Source: Kitasatospora sp. CB01950 (GTDB lineage: Bacteria > Actinomycetota > Actinomycetes > Streptomycetales > Streptomycetaceae). From it: DNA of 64,000 nt. Made by a program: the position numbers and the translations under genes. The notes beneath the pieces are model-generated. The model had not been told where the DNA came from, searched no databases, and saw nothing but the letters and a program-made list of their open reading frames with translations. Location of the stretch: contig NZ_LISX01000019.1 of the NCBI RefSeq assembly GCF_001905465.1, positions 1 through 64,000 on the forward strand. Direction: 5' to 3'. Below are positions 15,974 to 23,986 of the stretch, in pieces (position 1 is the stretch's first letter; each line of letters begins with the position of its first letter).

Positions 15974-17203
15974 GTGAGCAGTCCGCCCAGCGGCAAGGCC
16001 TCCCCCAGCCTGCCTGTAGGGGCCGCCGCCATGGCCGCCGATCCGCCGCCGTCCCCCACCGGTGCTCGGCCGTTCCCGGAGCCGAGGGCGCGCCGGTCCG
16101 GCAGGCTGTCCCGGCTGTATCCGTCGACGGTGGGCCGGATTCCGGGCCAGCGCGGGGCGCGGGTGGCGCGGGTCGCGCCGTCGGTGGTGCGCCGGCTGTG
16201 GCCGTTGCGGCGGCCGGCGCTGTCCTCGGCGGTGGCCGCGTTGGCGTTGGCCGGGTCGGGGGTGCTGATCCTGCACCTGGTGCAGCGGCAGACCGGGACG
16301 GCGGGGCTGCTGGTGGGTCTCGGGCTGGCGTTGCTGCCGTTGCCGTTCGTGCTGGGGTCGTTGGCGTGGCTGAACCAGACCGCGCGGGTGCCGCTGCGGC
16401 ACAGCCTGTTCTGTCTGGCGTGGGGGGCGTGTGCGGCGACCACGGTGGCGATCATGGCGAACGGCTGGGCGAGCGACTTCCTGATCGCGCACCGGGGCGC
16501 GCGCGGGGAGACCTGGGGGTCGGAGTTCGCGACGCCGCTGATCGAGGAGGTGGCGAAGGGCTCGGCGCTGCTGATGCTGCTGCTGCCGTTGCGGCGGCGG
16601 CACCGCTGCGACGCGGAGCGGCCGTGCGGCCGGCTGCGCCGGCTGCTGTGGCACCGGCAGGGCGGTCCGGAGCGCCCGGTGGCGCTGTTCCGGCCGGCCC
16701 CGGCCGGGCGGCAGCGGGCCCGTTCGCGGCCCCGGACGCTGGCGGCGGGGGCGGTGCTGGGCGGGGTGACGGCGTCCGGGTTCGCGTTCACCGAGAACGC
16801 GCTGTACCTGGGTCGGGCGTTCACCGCGGACCGGCAGGCCCGGCTGGACGCGATCGGCCTGGGGCGGACGCCGAGCCTGCGGGACTTCGACGGGACGGTG
16901 CACACCTTCGTGCTGCGGGCCCTGCTGTCGCCGTTCGCGCATCCGCTGTTCACGGCGCTGGCCGGCATCGGCCTCGCGGTGACGCTGACCACCGGCCGCC
17001 GCTGGGCGGCCCGGCTGGGCGCCCCGGCGGGCCTGCTGCTGGCGATGGGCCTGCACGGGGCGTGGAACGCGGCGGCCGGGCTGGGCACCGACGGTTTCCT
17101 GCTGGTGTACGGACTGGTGATGGTGCCGTGCTTCGCCGCACTGGTCTGCTTCGCGGTGTGGGCGCAGACCCGCCGAACCCGCCAGCCGACCGGGCCCGGT
17201 TGA
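15974..17203 (+). CDS. PrsW-family intramembrane metalloprotease
   Basis: The product is a 409-aa polytopic membrane protein. After an Arg/Pro-rich cytoplasmic leader, hydrophobic segments alternate with the three PrsW/CAAX-like motifs: LIEEVAKGSALL (EExxK), GFAFTENALYL (FxxxEN) and later histidines in LSPFAHPLFTA and MGLHGAWNAAAG. PrsW cleaves anti-sigma factors at site 1 in Bacillus. The actinobacterial relatives are similar in sequence, but their substrates are mostly unknown. GTG at 15974 is the likely start, with an ATG at 16031 as alternative. It is not adjacent to a sigma gene here. Confidence 0.85.
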   Translation: MSSPPSGKASPSLPVGAAAMAADPPPSPTGARPFPEPRARRSGRLSRLYPSTVGRIPGQRGARVARVAPSVVRRLWPLRRPALSSAVAALALAGSGVLILHLVQRQTGTAGLLVGLGLALLPLPFVLGSLAWLNQTARVPLRHSLFCLAWGACAATTVAIMANGWASDFLIAHRGARGETWGSEFATPLIEEVAKGSALLMLLLPLRRRHRCDAERPCGRLRRLLWHRQGGPERPVALFRPAPAGRQRARSRPRTLAAGAVLGGVTASGFAFTENALYLGRAFTADRQARLDAIGLGRTPSLRDFDGTVHTFVLRALLSPFAHPLFTALAGIGLAVTLTTGRRWAARLGAPAGLLLAMGLHGAWNAAAGLGTDGFLLVYGLVMVPCFAALVCFAVWAQTRRTRQPTGPG

Positions 17204-17272
17204 CCTGCACGGGTCCCCCTGGGGAACGGATTTCCCTTTCTCGTCGGAGTCACGTAGAGTCGTGTTTACCGA

Positions 17273-17346
17273 CGCGGGGTGGAGCAGCTCGGTAGCTCGC
17301 TGGGCTCATAACCCAGAGGTCGCAGGTTCAAATCCTGTCCCCGCTA
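17273..17346 (+). tRNA. Initiator tRNA-Met (CAU)
   Basis: A complete cloverleaf of 74 nt without encoded CCA. The anticodon CAT sits in the loop CTCATAA between GGG and CCC, the three consecutive G:C pairs diagnostic of initiator tRNA. The T arm is GCAGGTTCAAATCCTGT. The first acceptor position is C1 opposite T72, so 1:72 is unpaired, as required for formylation and initiation. A TAGAGT hexamer at 17255-17260 with TTTCCC 18 bp upstream is the likely promoter. Confidence 0.97.
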
Positions 17347-17358
17347 CTCAGTAGCAAA

Positions 17359-17391
17359 CGAAGGCCCGGAGGCATCGCCTCCGGGCCTTCG
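17359..17391 (+). terminator. Intrinsic-type hairpin after tRNA-fMet
   Basis: A perfect 15-bp stem (17359-17373 with 17377-17391) closes on the 3-nt loop ATC only 12 nt after the tRNA. The stem is G/C-rich and lacks a U-run, as is usual in streptomycetes. Confidence 0.9.
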
Positions 17392-17447
17392 TCGTGTGCG
17401 CCCCCTGCTCTCGTAGCGTGCCCGCCGGATGTGGCGAAATAAATCCG

Positions 17448-17476
17448 TTGCCCGGCCCAGGGGCGGTGCCTACGCT
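17448..17476 (+). promoter_or_regulatory. Sigma70-type promoter TTGCCC-17-TACGCT
   Basis: A TTGCCC hexamer at 17448-17453 is separated by exactly 17 bp from TACGCT at 17471-17476, a good housekeeping-type promoter. Transcription would begin near 17483, just ahead of a strong SD and a 12-codon ORF. No full-length plus-strand gene follows until 19013. Confidence 0.6.
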
Positions 17477-17506
17477 GGCAGCACACTGAAAGGAGGTGAT
17501 CCTGAG

Positions 17507-17545
17507 TTGAGTTCTTTCAGGATGCGTGAGGTGGCTGCTCGCTAG
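17507..17545 (+). CDS. 12-codon peptide MSSFRMREVAAR in putative sRNA
   Basis: A TTG start lies 10 nt after GGAGG and opens a 12-aa basic peptide ending at TAG. The start codon sits in the loop of a 7-bp stem formed between the end of the SD and codons 4-6. An internal ATG at codon 6 is also available. The exceptionally strong SD argues that ribosomes really bind here. Whether the peptide or only the act of translation matters is unknown. Confidence 0.35.
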   Translation: MSSFRMREVAAR

Positions 17546-17613
17546 AGCCGCCCCTGCCTGCGCAGCGGTGAGGCCGTTCGGTCTCCGGCTCAGGCTAATT
17601 CCCAGCAGTCACC

Positions 17614-17701
17614 CGGCCCGTGGGCTCACCGGTACATCCCCGGTGCCTCGACCGCCGTCCCCGCTCAGCGGGGCCCGGCCCGAGGAGCAGCCCACGGGCC
17701 G
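17614..17701. terminator. 13-bp long-range inverted repeat between convergent transcripts
   Basis: CGGCCCGTGGGCT at 17614-17626 is perfectly complementary to 17689-17701, with 62 nt between. It lies between the plus-strand sRNA candidate and the minus-strand MFS gene ending at 17748, so it could stop transcription from either side. Confidence 0.5.
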
Positions 17702-17747
17702 TCTGCGTTCCCGCACGCTTCCGCGGGGCCCCCGAGGCCCACGGGGC

Positions 17748-18947
17748 TCACGGGCGCTTCGGCGGGAAGCCGTGGCGGCGGGCCAGGGCGGCGACGGCGA
17801 GGACGGGCAGCAGCAGGGCGAGGGCGAACCAGGGGAAGGCTCCGGGGCCGGAGAGGTCGAGCAGGAGTCCGCCGACGGCGCCCCCGAGGCCCATCGAGGT
17901 GTTCCAGGTGGCGACCAGCAGGGTCTGGGCGCGGTCTCCGCCGGCGTCGGCGGCGGCGGTCTGGAACAGCGGGGCGACGGCGCCCCAGCCGAGGCCCCAG
18001 AGGGCGGCGGCGAGCAGCACCAGGGGTGCGGCGGGCGTGGGCAGCAGCAGGAGTCCGAGGGCGGCGAGGACGGCGGTGGTGGCGGCGAGCGTGAGGTGGC
18101 GCAGCCGCCGGTCGACGAGGGCGCCGGTGACGGCGAGCCCGGCGACCGAGGCGAGGCCGAGGACCAGCAGCACCAGGTCGCGGCGGTCGGCCATCCCGTA
18201 GTGGTCGAGCAGCGCGGCGATGTAGGTGTAGAGCACGTTGTGGGCGAGGACGAACGCGCCGACCACGAACAGCACGGGCCGGACGCCGGGCAGCCGGAGC
18301 GCGCCGAGCAGGGGTTCGGTGCGGCCGGCCCGGCGGCCGGGGGCGTCGGGGACGGCGGCGGCGAGCCACAGCAGCAGGCCGCCGGCGAGGACCGCGACCA
18401 GCCCGAAGGTGGGCCGCCAGCCGATCAGGTGCCCGGACCAGGTGCCGAGCGGGATGCCGAGAGAGAGCGCCAGCGGGATGCCGATGCCGGTGACGGCGAT
18501 CGCCCGACCGTGCAGTGCCGGCGGGGTCAACCGGCGGGCGTAGCCGACGAGTTCGGACCAGATCGCGGCGACGGCGACACCGGCGGCGATCCGGGCGGCC
18601 ATGGTGAGCGGGTAGGACGGGGAGAGCGCGGTGACGGCGTTGGCGACCAGCAGGACAGCGACGGCGGCGAGCACCAGGCGCTTGCGGGACCAGTGCGCGG
18701 TGGCCCGAACGAGCGGGATCGCGGAGAGTCCGGTGGCGAGGGCGTAGCCGGTGAGCGACTGGCCCATGGCGGATTCGGAGACCCGCAGGTCGTGGGCCAT
18801 CTCGGGCAGGACGCCGGCGGGCAGCGCCTCGGTGACGATGCCGAGGAAGGCGGCGGTGGCGAGGGCCAGCAGCGGGGACCAGCGCAGGCCCCGGGCGGGG
18901 GTCAAGGGCACGGTGGAGGCGGGGAGTTCGGTGTGGATCGCGGTCAT
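17748..18947 (-). CDS. MFS transporter (DHA1-type efflux protein)
   Basis: The product is 399 aa with about 12 hydrophobic segments, including LLALATAAFLGIVTEALPAG at the N terminus, the pattern of sugar/arabinose and drug efflux permeases of the AraJ/PbuE kind. Loop 2-3 carries ATAHWSRKRL, the degenerate motif A. An ATG at 18986 is in frame, but it falls inside the MerR-type operator. The ATG at 18947, with GAGG eight bases upstream, is the better start. It is divergent from a MerR regulator 65 bp away, which probably controls it. The exported compound is unknown. Confidence 0.88.
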   Translation of the reverse strand: MTAIHTELPASTVPLTPARGLRWSPLLALATAAFLGIVTEALPAGVLPEMAHDLRVSESAMGQSLTGYALATGLSAIPLVRATAHWSRKRLVLAAVAVLLVANAVTALSPSYPLTMAARIAAGVAVAAIWSELVGYARRLTPPALHGRAIAVTGIGIPLALSLGIPLGTWSGHLIGWRPTFGLVAVLAGGLLLWLAAAVPDAPGRRAGRTEPLLGALRLPGVRPVLFVVGAFVLAHNVLYTYIAALLDHYGMADRRDLVLLVLGLASVAGLAVTGALVDRRLRHLTLAATTAVLAALGLLLLPTPAAPLVLLAAALWGLGWGAVAPLFQTAAADAGGDRAQTLLVATWNTSMGLGGAVGGLLLDLSGPGAFPWFALALLLPVLAVAALARRHGFPPKRP

Positions 18948-18961
18948 GCCGCTATCCTCGA

Positions 18962-18983
18962 ACCCTGACATCAATGTGAAGGT
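18962..18983. promoter_or_regulatory. MerR-type operator/promoter between MFS and MerR genes
   Basis: ACCCTGACATCAATGTGAAGGT is an imperfect dyad (8 of 10 positions matching in each arm) centred between the divergent starts. On the minus strand TTGACC overlaps its edge as a -35 for the transporter. MerR proteins typically bind such a dyad inside a long spacer. Confidence 0.6.
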
Positions 18984-19012
18984 CAAGTCCTTCCGACGGA
19001 CGGGAGACGCGG

Positions 19013-19399
19013 ATGCGGATCGGCGAACTGGCGGACCGGGCGGGGGCCTCGCCCCGGCTGCTGCGCTACTACGAGGAGCAGGGCCTGCTGAAGCCGGGCC
19101 GTTCGGCGAACGGCTACCGGGAGTACGACGAGGCGCTGGTGGAGCGCGTCCGGCAGATCCGTTCGCTGCTGGACTCGGGCCTGTCCACCCGGACCATCCG
19201 GGAGGTGCTGCCGTGCCTGACCAGCGGCCAGTACCACGTCCGGGGCGCCACGCCGGAGACGCTGGCGGCGCTGGAGCACGAGCACCGGCAGCTCGCCGAG
19301 CGGGTGGAGTGCCTGTCCCGCAGCCGGGACGCGGTGGCCGCGTACCTGCGGGCGGTGCACGAGCTGCGGGAGACCCCCGTTCCGGCGGGCGCCTGCTGA
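19013..19399 (+). CDS. MerR-family transcriptional regulator
   Basis: The product is 128 aa. The N terminus MRIGELADRAGASPRLLRYY is the canonical MerR winged helix, followed by YEEQGLLKPGRSANGYREYD. A dimerisation helix (ETLAALEHEHRQLAERVECL) comes next, and there is almost no effector domain. A lone Cys in LPCL and another at the C terminus do not form a recognisable metal site. It is divergent from the MFS transporter and most likely activates it in response to a small molecule. The ATG at 19013 follows GGGAG. Confidence 0.92.
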   Translation: MRIGELADRAGASPRLLRYYEEQGLLKPGRSANGYREYDEALVERVRQIRSLLDSGLSTRTIREVLPCLTSGQYHVRGATPETLAALEHEHRQLAERVECLSRSRDAVAAYLRAVHELRETPVPAGAC

Positions 19400-19410
19400 C
19401 GGGAGGGCCG

Positions 19411-20127
19411 TCACCGTGCCGGGTTCAGCACCAGGATGCGGTGGGGCGGGGTGGTGGTCAGGACGCGGCTGGCGATCCGGTGGTGCCGGAGGGCGGCGCG
19501 GAGTTCGGTGAGGTGCGGGCAGAGGCTGCCGGTGTGGTCGTACAGCGGGAAGATCCTGGCCTCGCCGTCGGGGGCGGTGACCCGGGCGAGTTCGCGCAGG
19601 GCGCGGAACTGGTCGGCGGGGGTGAACAGCGCCGGGTAGGCGAACAGCAGGTAGGAGCTGAGGGTGAGGGCGAAGCAGCCGTCGGCGAACGGGAGTCGGG
19701 GCAGCGCGGCGGCCAGGTAGTGCCCGGGGTGGGCGGCGGCGTCGGCGGTGAACAGCAGGCGGGCGCGGTCCCAGCTGCGCAGGTACTTGTCGGGGCTGCG
19801 TCGGCCGCGGGCGGCGCGGGGAAGGTGGTGGGCGGGGTCGCCGCGGATCGCGCCGGCCATGGTGTCGCGGCCGGCGGCGGCGAGTTCGGCGAGGCGGCGG
19901 GGGCCGAGCGCGTAGCCGGGGTCGACGGCGACCACCCGGCAGCCGAGCGCGCGGGCCTCGGCGGCGAACGCGGCGGCCCCGCCGGGGCAGTCCAGCAGCG
20001 GTCCGGGCAGGCGGCGCAGGTCGGCGCGGGTGAGGCCGAAGTAGGCGCAGTACTCGTCGAGCGGCCGGGAGGTGATCAGCACGGGCGCGCGGCGGTCCAC
20101 GGGGCGGGCGGCGCTGACCGGGCTCAT
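19411..20127 (-). CDS. SAM-dependent methyltransferase-like protein
   Basis: The product is 238 aa. SRPLDEYCAYFGL is followed by LLDCPGGAAAFAAEARALG and CRVVAVDPGYALG, which reads as a class I methyltransferase fold with strands 1 and 2. The later PFADGCFALTLSSYLLF would be the strand 4 region. This family is frequent in actinomycetes without a known substrate. The start at 20127 follows GGAGGAG; the frame is open far upstream, but that part is Arg/Pro-rich and unlike protein. Its stop is only 11 bp beyond the stop of the convergent MerR gene. Confidence 0.65.
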   Translation of the reverse strand: MSPVSAARPVDRRAPVLITSRPLDEYCAYFGLTRADLRRLPGPLLDCPGGAAAFAAEARALGCRVVAVDPGYALGPRRLAELAAAGRDTMAGAIRGDPAHHLPRAARGRRSPDKYLRSWDRARLLFTADAAAHPGHYLAAALPRLPFADGCFALTLSSYLLFAYPALFTPADQFRALRELARVTAPDGEARIFPLYDHTGSLCPHLTELRAALRHHRIASRVLTTTPPHRILVLNPAR

Positions 20128-20228
20128 CGTCGGTGCTCCTCCGGGCGTTCGACGGGAGGCGTTCGACGGGCCCGGGGTGCGGCCCGGGCCCGTGGTCATC
20201 CGACCACGGGCCCGGCGGTGGCGCATGT

Positions 20229-20921
20229 TCAGCGGCCGGCCAGCAGGGCGCGGGCGGCGAGGCGGTTGGCGCCGTTGAGGGCGCGGACCAGCTGCGGGGT
20301 GAGCAGGACGAGGAGCAGGCCGATCAGGCTGACGCCGGCGATCTGGAACGGCGAGGTGATGTCGTAGACGTGGTGGACGCCGTGCGAGTCCGTCCAGTTG
20401 GCGACCCGGTAGCCGTCCCAGTCGGTGTAGCGGCCGAACACCCACTGGTAGGCGGGGAACAGCAGGAGCGCCCAGCCGACGGTGAAGAAGACGGTGGAGA
20501 GCGTGAAGCTGAGGATCGCCCAGGGGAACATGGCGAACTGGTAGAACGCGCCCTTCCAGCCGACCGGGTCGGCGAGCCGGGCGGTGATCGCGCCCCAGGC
20601 GCCCTCGCGGCCGACCGTCACCTCGCGCGGGTCGGGCAGGTCGAGGTCGAGCAGGGTGCGGATCCGGAAGCGTTCGGCGGCGCCGAAGCCGCGGCCGGCG
20701 ATCGTCAGCAGGGCGAGCACGGGCAGGCCGAGCATGGTGACGGCGAGGCCGAGGCCGGTGGCGAACAGCGAGACGACGACGGAGAAGCCGAGTATGGCGA
20801 CGGGCAGGCCGCTGAGCGCGAAGCCGAGTTCCCGGAACGCGGCCCGGGAGATCGGGGCGCGCCAGAACCCGGGCCGGGTGGGGTGGTTGCCGGTGGTGGC
20901 ACGGTACGCAGCGGTGGACAT
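20229..20921 (-). CDS. Membrane sensor-domain protein (stand-alone)
   Basis: The product is 230 aa with two hydrophobic pairs: ALSGLPVAILGFSVVVSL plus LGLAVTMLGLPVLALL, and WAILSFTLSTVFFTVGWALL plus IAGVSLIGLLLVLLTPQL. The layout FRELGFALSGLPVAI ... FGAAERFR matches the N-terminal putative sensor domain found on many streptomycete histidine kinases. No kinase domain follows here, so it is a stand-alone membrane protein of unknown role. The ATG at 20921 has GAAGGA upstream. It is probably cotranscribed with the methyltransferase-like gene about 100 bp downstream. Confidence 0.7.
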   Translation of the reverse strand: MSTAAYRATTGNHPTRPGFWRAPISRAAFRELGFALSGLPVAILGFSVVVSLFATGLGLAVTMLGLPVLALLTIAGRGFGAAERFRIRTLLDLDLPDPREVTVGREGAWGAITARLADPVGWKGAFYQFAMFPWAILSFTLSTVFFTVGWALLLFPAYQWVFGRYTDWDGYRVANWTDSHGVHHVYDITSPFQIAGVSLIGLLLVLLTPQLVRALNGANRLAARALLAGR

Positions 20922-21039
20922 CCGCGGTCCTTCGGTGGTCGGGGTCGGCGCCGCCGGTCGGCGGCGCCGGGCACCCTTCAAAGGTGCCGCACCGGACCCG
21001 GTCGCCGGTATGAGGCCTGCTGCCGAGTTCGGGGTGGGG

Positions 21040-21606
21040 TTATCCCCCGGCTCCGGGGGTGGCCAGGCCCCGCCACTCGGGGGCGAGCAGCGCGTACTGG
21101 AGGGCGTCGTGCCAGCTGCCGCCCCAGTGGGACTCGGCGCGGATCCGGCCCTCGTACTGGAAGCCGGCCCTGGTCAGCACCCGGGCGGCGGCCGGGTTGG
21201 CGGGGTCGGTGCGGGCGAACAGCCGGTGCAGGCCGAGGGTGTCGAAGCCGAGCGTGCACAGCAGTGCGGTGACCTCCCCGGCGTAGCCGCGACCCCAGGT
21301 GTCGGGGCGCAGCACGCAGCCGAGCTGGGCGGCGTGCTCGCCCTCGCGGGTGAGCGCGGCCTGGCCGATCGGCTCGCCCGCGGGGTCGTCGACGGCCAGC
21401 CGGTAGTGCTGCCGGGACTCCTGTTCGGCCTCGTCGAGGTAGAGCTCGATCTGGTCGGCGCACTCCTCGAAGTCGGCGCTGTCGAACGGGAGATGGCGGA
21501 CCGCCCGGGGGTCGCCGTGGACGGCGTGCAGGGCGGCGACCTCCTCCGGGGTGTGCCGGTACTCCCGCAGGGTGAGTCGGGGGCCGGTGAGCCGGACGGT
21601 TTCCAT
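21040..21606 (-). CDS. GNAT acetyltransferase, RimJ/RimL type
   Basis: The product is 188 aa. RLTGPRLTLREYRHTPEEV at the start, LGCVLRPDTWGRGYAGEVTA (acetyl-CoA loop, RGYA) and HRLFARTDPANPAAARVLTR followed by AGFQYEGRIR are the classic order of the RimJ/RimL ribosomal-protein or small-molecule N-acetyltransferases. The substrate cannot be predicted. No SD precedes the ATG at 21606, so a leaderless message is likely. The divergent gene starts 50 bp away. Confidence 0.9.
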   Translation of the reverse strand: METVRLTGPRLTLREYRHTPEEVAALHAVHGDPRAVRHLPFDSADFEECADQIELYLDEAEQESRQHYRLAVDDPAGEPIGQAALTREGEHAAQLGCVLRPDTWGRGYAGEVTALLCTLGFDTLGLHRLFARTDPANPAAARVLTRAGFQYEGRIRAESHWGGSWHDALQYALLAPEWRGLATPGAGG

Positions 21607-21656
21607 GGCAGTCGACCCTACCGGTGGGCCCCACGCGGACCGGTTACCGTACCGGG

Positions 21657-22469
21657 GTGGACGACGAAGACCTGCACCTGTTCCCCCGTACCCGTGCCGC
21701 CGACCTGCTGGACTGGGCGGCCGAGGAGGGTTTGGAGGCGGTGCCCGAGCCGGCGGTGCGGACCGTCCTGACCCTGCTGGAGCTGGGCGGCGCCCGGCTG
21801 CACGACGGTTTCCCGGAGCTGTCCTCGCCGGTGCTGGAGCACCTGCTGTACGAGCAGCTGCACCTGTACGTCCAGCCGGACGGCGACGCCTGGGCCTACC
21901 CGGCGGCGGTGCGGCTGCTGATCGAGCACCAGCGGGCGGCGCGGCGGCTGAACGCCAAGCGGCTGGAGAAGCTGCGCGAGGAGACCGACTGGCAGGGCCA
22001 GGTGCTGGTGGACTCGCTGCTGCTCCGCTCCGACCTGCTGACCTGGCCCCGGCTGTACACGTTGCTGCTGCGCGCGGACGGCGTGCCGGTGGACGATCTC
22101 GACCGGGTGCGGGGCTGGCTGGAGGAGTTCCGGGCGCTGGACGTCGAGGAGCGCTTCGCCGCCTACGAGCGGGTGCCGGGGGTGGAGCCGGACGGCGGCT
22201 GGGGCCCGGAGCGGGCGCTGCTGGTCGGGGTGTCCACGGACGGCGCGCGCCGGCTGCTGGAGCAGGGCCTGATGCGGCGCAGCTACCGCAACCTGGCCGA
22301 GCTGAACGCCCGCGGCCTGCCGATGCCGGACGAACTCGCCGGAGAGTTCGAGGAGTTCGAGGAGGCGGTGGCGCAGGCCGCGATCGACCTGTGCGGCGAG
22401 TGGACGGTGCCGGGGCTGGCCCGGCTGCTGCTGGAGGAGTTCCCGGAGCTGGCGCCCGAGGTGTACTAG
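21657..22469 (+). CDS. Conserved-looking hypothetical protein
   Basis: The product is 270 aa, acidic and probably all-helical, with many Leu/Glu/Ala helices (LLDWAAEEGLEAVPEPAVRT, LEELPGLARLLL-like C terminus). No domain or catalytic motif is recognised, and there is no membrane segment or signal peptide. Codon use is strongly actinobacterial, so it is surely a gene. The GTG at 21657 is preceded by TTACCG, a possible -10 only six bases upstream, again suggesting a leaderless transcript. It is divergent from the GNAT gene. Confidence 0.75.
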   Translation: MDDEDLHLFPRTRAADLLDWAAEEGLEAVPEPAVRTVLTLLELGGARLHDGFPELSSPVLEHLLYEQLHLYVQPDGDAWAYPAAVRLLIEHQRAARRLNAKRLEKLREETDWQGQVLVDSLLLRSDLLTWPRLYTLLLRADGVPVDDLDRVRGWLEEFRALDVEERFAAYERVPGVEPDGGWGPERALLVGVSTDGARRLLEQGLMRRSYRNLAELNARGLPMPDELAGEFEEFEEAVAQAAIDLCGEWTVPGLARLLLEEFPELAPEVY

Positions 22470-22525
22470 GGTCTGTCCGGCCGATCTTGCCGAACAGGCC
22501 CTGGCTCCCGGGCGCCGTCGAGAAC

Positions 22526-23287
22526 CTACGGCTGCAGGCCGAGCTGCTGGAGCCAGGGCAGCGGGTCGATCGGGGCGCCGCCGCCGGGGCGGACCTCCAG
22601 GTGGAGGTGGGGGCCGGTGACGTTGCCGGTGGCGCCGACCGCGCCGAGCAGGGTTCCGGGGGCGACCTGGCCGGAGGCGGTGGCGATCCGGGAGAGGTGG
22701 CAGTACCAGAGCTCGGTGCCGTCGGGGAGGGTCTGGATGACCCGGTAGCCGTAGGGGCCGGACCAGCCCGCCGAGGTGACGGTGCCTCCGGTGACGGCGG
22801 TGACGGGGGTGCCGGTGCGGGCGGCGAAGTCCAGGCCGGTGTGCAGGTGCGCCCAGTGCGAGCCGGACTGCGCGAAGTGCGCGGTCAGCTGGTAGCCGGC
22901 CACCGGCAGGTTGTGCGCGGCGCGGTCGGCCTCGGCCTGCTGGGCGGCGCGCTTGGCCTCGGCGTCCTGCGCGGCGGCGAACCGGGCGGATTCGTCGGCG
23001 GCGGTGCGCTGGCCGTCGGCCTGCTGCTGGATGCGGGCGGCGAGCGCGAGGCCGGGGTCGCCGGCGAGCAGCCCGTCGGAGGCCTCGTCGGCGGCGGTGA
23101 CGGCCACCGGGGCGGCGGCCTGTGCGGGGGCGGCGGTGAGGGCGCCGAGCGCCGCGGTCATCGCGGTGACGCCCAGCAGGGGCGCGCCGGCGCGGGACTG
23201 ACGGGGCAGCCGGTGCCGGGCGGCTTCCGGCTCGACCGGGTGGTCGAGCAGCTGGGTGCCGGTGCTCTCGGTGTAGGTCGACGCCAC
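22526..23287 (-). CDS. Secreted M23-family peptidoglycan endopeptidase
   Basis: The product is 253 aa. A basic N terminus and hydrophobic LLGVTAMTAALGALTAAPAQA form a signal peptide ending near AQAAA. A predicted coiled-coil rich in Ala/Gln follows (ADESARFAAAQDAEAKRAAQ). The C-terminal 110 residues are a LytM/M23 zinc peptidase with HTGLDF and HLHLEV supplying the metal ligands. It would cut peptidoglycan cross-bridges during growth or spore germination. The start is GTG at 23287 with GGAAGGAAGGAG upstream. The 5' leader is a ydaO-type c-di-AMP riboswitch, so expression should respond to that nucleotide. Confidence 0.92.
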   Translation of the reverse strand: MASTYTESTGTQLLDHPVEPEAARHRLPRQSRAGAPLLGVTAMTAALGALTAAPAQAAAPVAVTAADEASDGLLAGDPGLALAARIQQQADGQRTAADESARFAAAQDAEAKRAAQQAEADRAAHNLPVAGYQLTAHFAQSGSHWAHLHTGLDFAARTGTPVTAVTGGTVTSAGWSGPYGYRVIQTLPDGTELWYCHLSRIATASGQVAPGTLLGAVGATGNVTGPHLHLEVRPGGGAPIDPLPWLQQLGLQP

Positions 23288-23297
23288 GGGGGCGTGC

Positions 23298-23440
23298 TCC
23301 TTCCTTCCATGTCGCCGACCGGGTTAGCTGACGGGTTCGGAGGTGGAAGGTCTCCTACGGTCGGGCCCAGGGCCGTCCCGATTCACCCCGGTGGAACGTG
23401 GTTCCCCGGCTCCTGGGACACCCCGGGGGGCGTGCCCAAG
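23298..23440 (-). ncRNA. ydaO/yuaA-type cyclic di-AMP riboswitch
   Basis: The leader RNA of the M23 peptidase contains, in order, GCCGGGGAACCACG, CCGGGGTGAATCGGG, TAGGAGACCTTCC, then GAACCCGTCAGCTAACCCGG and TCGGCGACATGGAAGGA. This is the string of conserved blocks I know from actinobacterial ydaO motifs in front of cell-wall hydrolases. Binding of c-di-AMP usually switches the downstream gene off by terminating or masking. The last block merges with the SD of the gene. Boundaries are estimated. Confidence 0.88.
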
Positions 23441-23677
23441 TGGATTAGGCGTGGCGCACGGTGCCGCATGGTTACGGCGTTGCCGACCGCGCTGCGTTAT
23501 CAAACGTTAATCCTATGGACCCCATGATTCCAAGCGCCTCCTGCGAGACGGCGAAGATTCCCTGACGCCCTATGGGCGATTTATGATGGTTCGCCAGGGG
23601 AGAGATGACGGATGGTGACCGCGCGGATGAGTATCCGTACTCACGCCCCGCCCCCGGGCCGACGGGAGCCTGGTGCC

Positions 23678-23968
23678 ATGACCGCACGCGTTCCGCACCG
23701 GACCACCTCCGTCTACTTCCTGCAGGCCGCCGCCTCCTTCGCGCTGGCCACCGTCGCGCTCGCCCTCGGGATCGCCTACCTGCCGGTGAGCGCCTGGGTG
23801 CGCGCCTTCCTCTCCGTCGGGCTGCTGTACGCGATCACCTCCGCGTTCACGCTGGCCAAGGTGGTCCGGGACCGCCAGGAGGAGGGCGCGATCACCAGCC
23901 GGGTGGACCAGGCCCGACTGGAGAAGCTGCTCTCCGAGCACGACCCGTTCAAGGTGGACGGCATCTGA
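23678..23968 (+). CDS. YiaA/YiaB two-helix membrane protein
   Basis: The product is 96 aa with two transmembrane helices, SVYFLQAAASFALATVALAL and AWVRAFLSVGLLYAITSAFT, followed by a charged tail (LAKVVRDRQEEGAITSRVDQ). This matches the YiaAB two-helix domain found alone or in tandem in many bacteria; function unknown. The ATG at 23678 follows GGGAG; a longer start at 23612 only adds Arg/Pro-rich residues. Its promoter probably shares the spacer with the divergent riboswitch transcript. Confidence 0.8.
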   Translation: MTARVPHRTTSVYFLQAAASFALATVALALGIAYLPVSAWVRAFLSVGLLYAITSAFTLAKVVRDRQEEGAITSRVDQARLEKLLSEHDPFKVDGI

Positions 23969-23986
23969 TCCCGCCCCGGGTTGACG

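Larger units (their letters stand above)
17483..17701 (+). ncRNA. Putative small RNA / leader carrying a 12-codon ORF
   Basis: From the predicted start near 17483 the RNA contains AAAGGAGGTGATCC (17489-17502), which is nearly fully complementary to the 16S rRNA 3' end. A small stem ATCCTGA/TCAGGAT (17499-17505 with 17517-17523) follows, whose loop holds the TTG start of a 12-aa ORF. The RNA would end in a long-range 13-bp perfect stem (17614-17626 with 17689-17701). The gene beyond is convergent, so this is not the leader of a downstream coding gene. A free-standing sRNA or a ribosome-binding decoy fits best. Boundaries are approximate. Confidence 0.4.

Noticed and set aside
12011..17056. A 1681-codon open frame on the minus strand
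   Set aside because: It runs antisense to the NsdA-like, lhgO, trmB and PrsW genes, all of which have recognisable motifs. Its own sequence is Arg/Gln/Gly repeats without motif.
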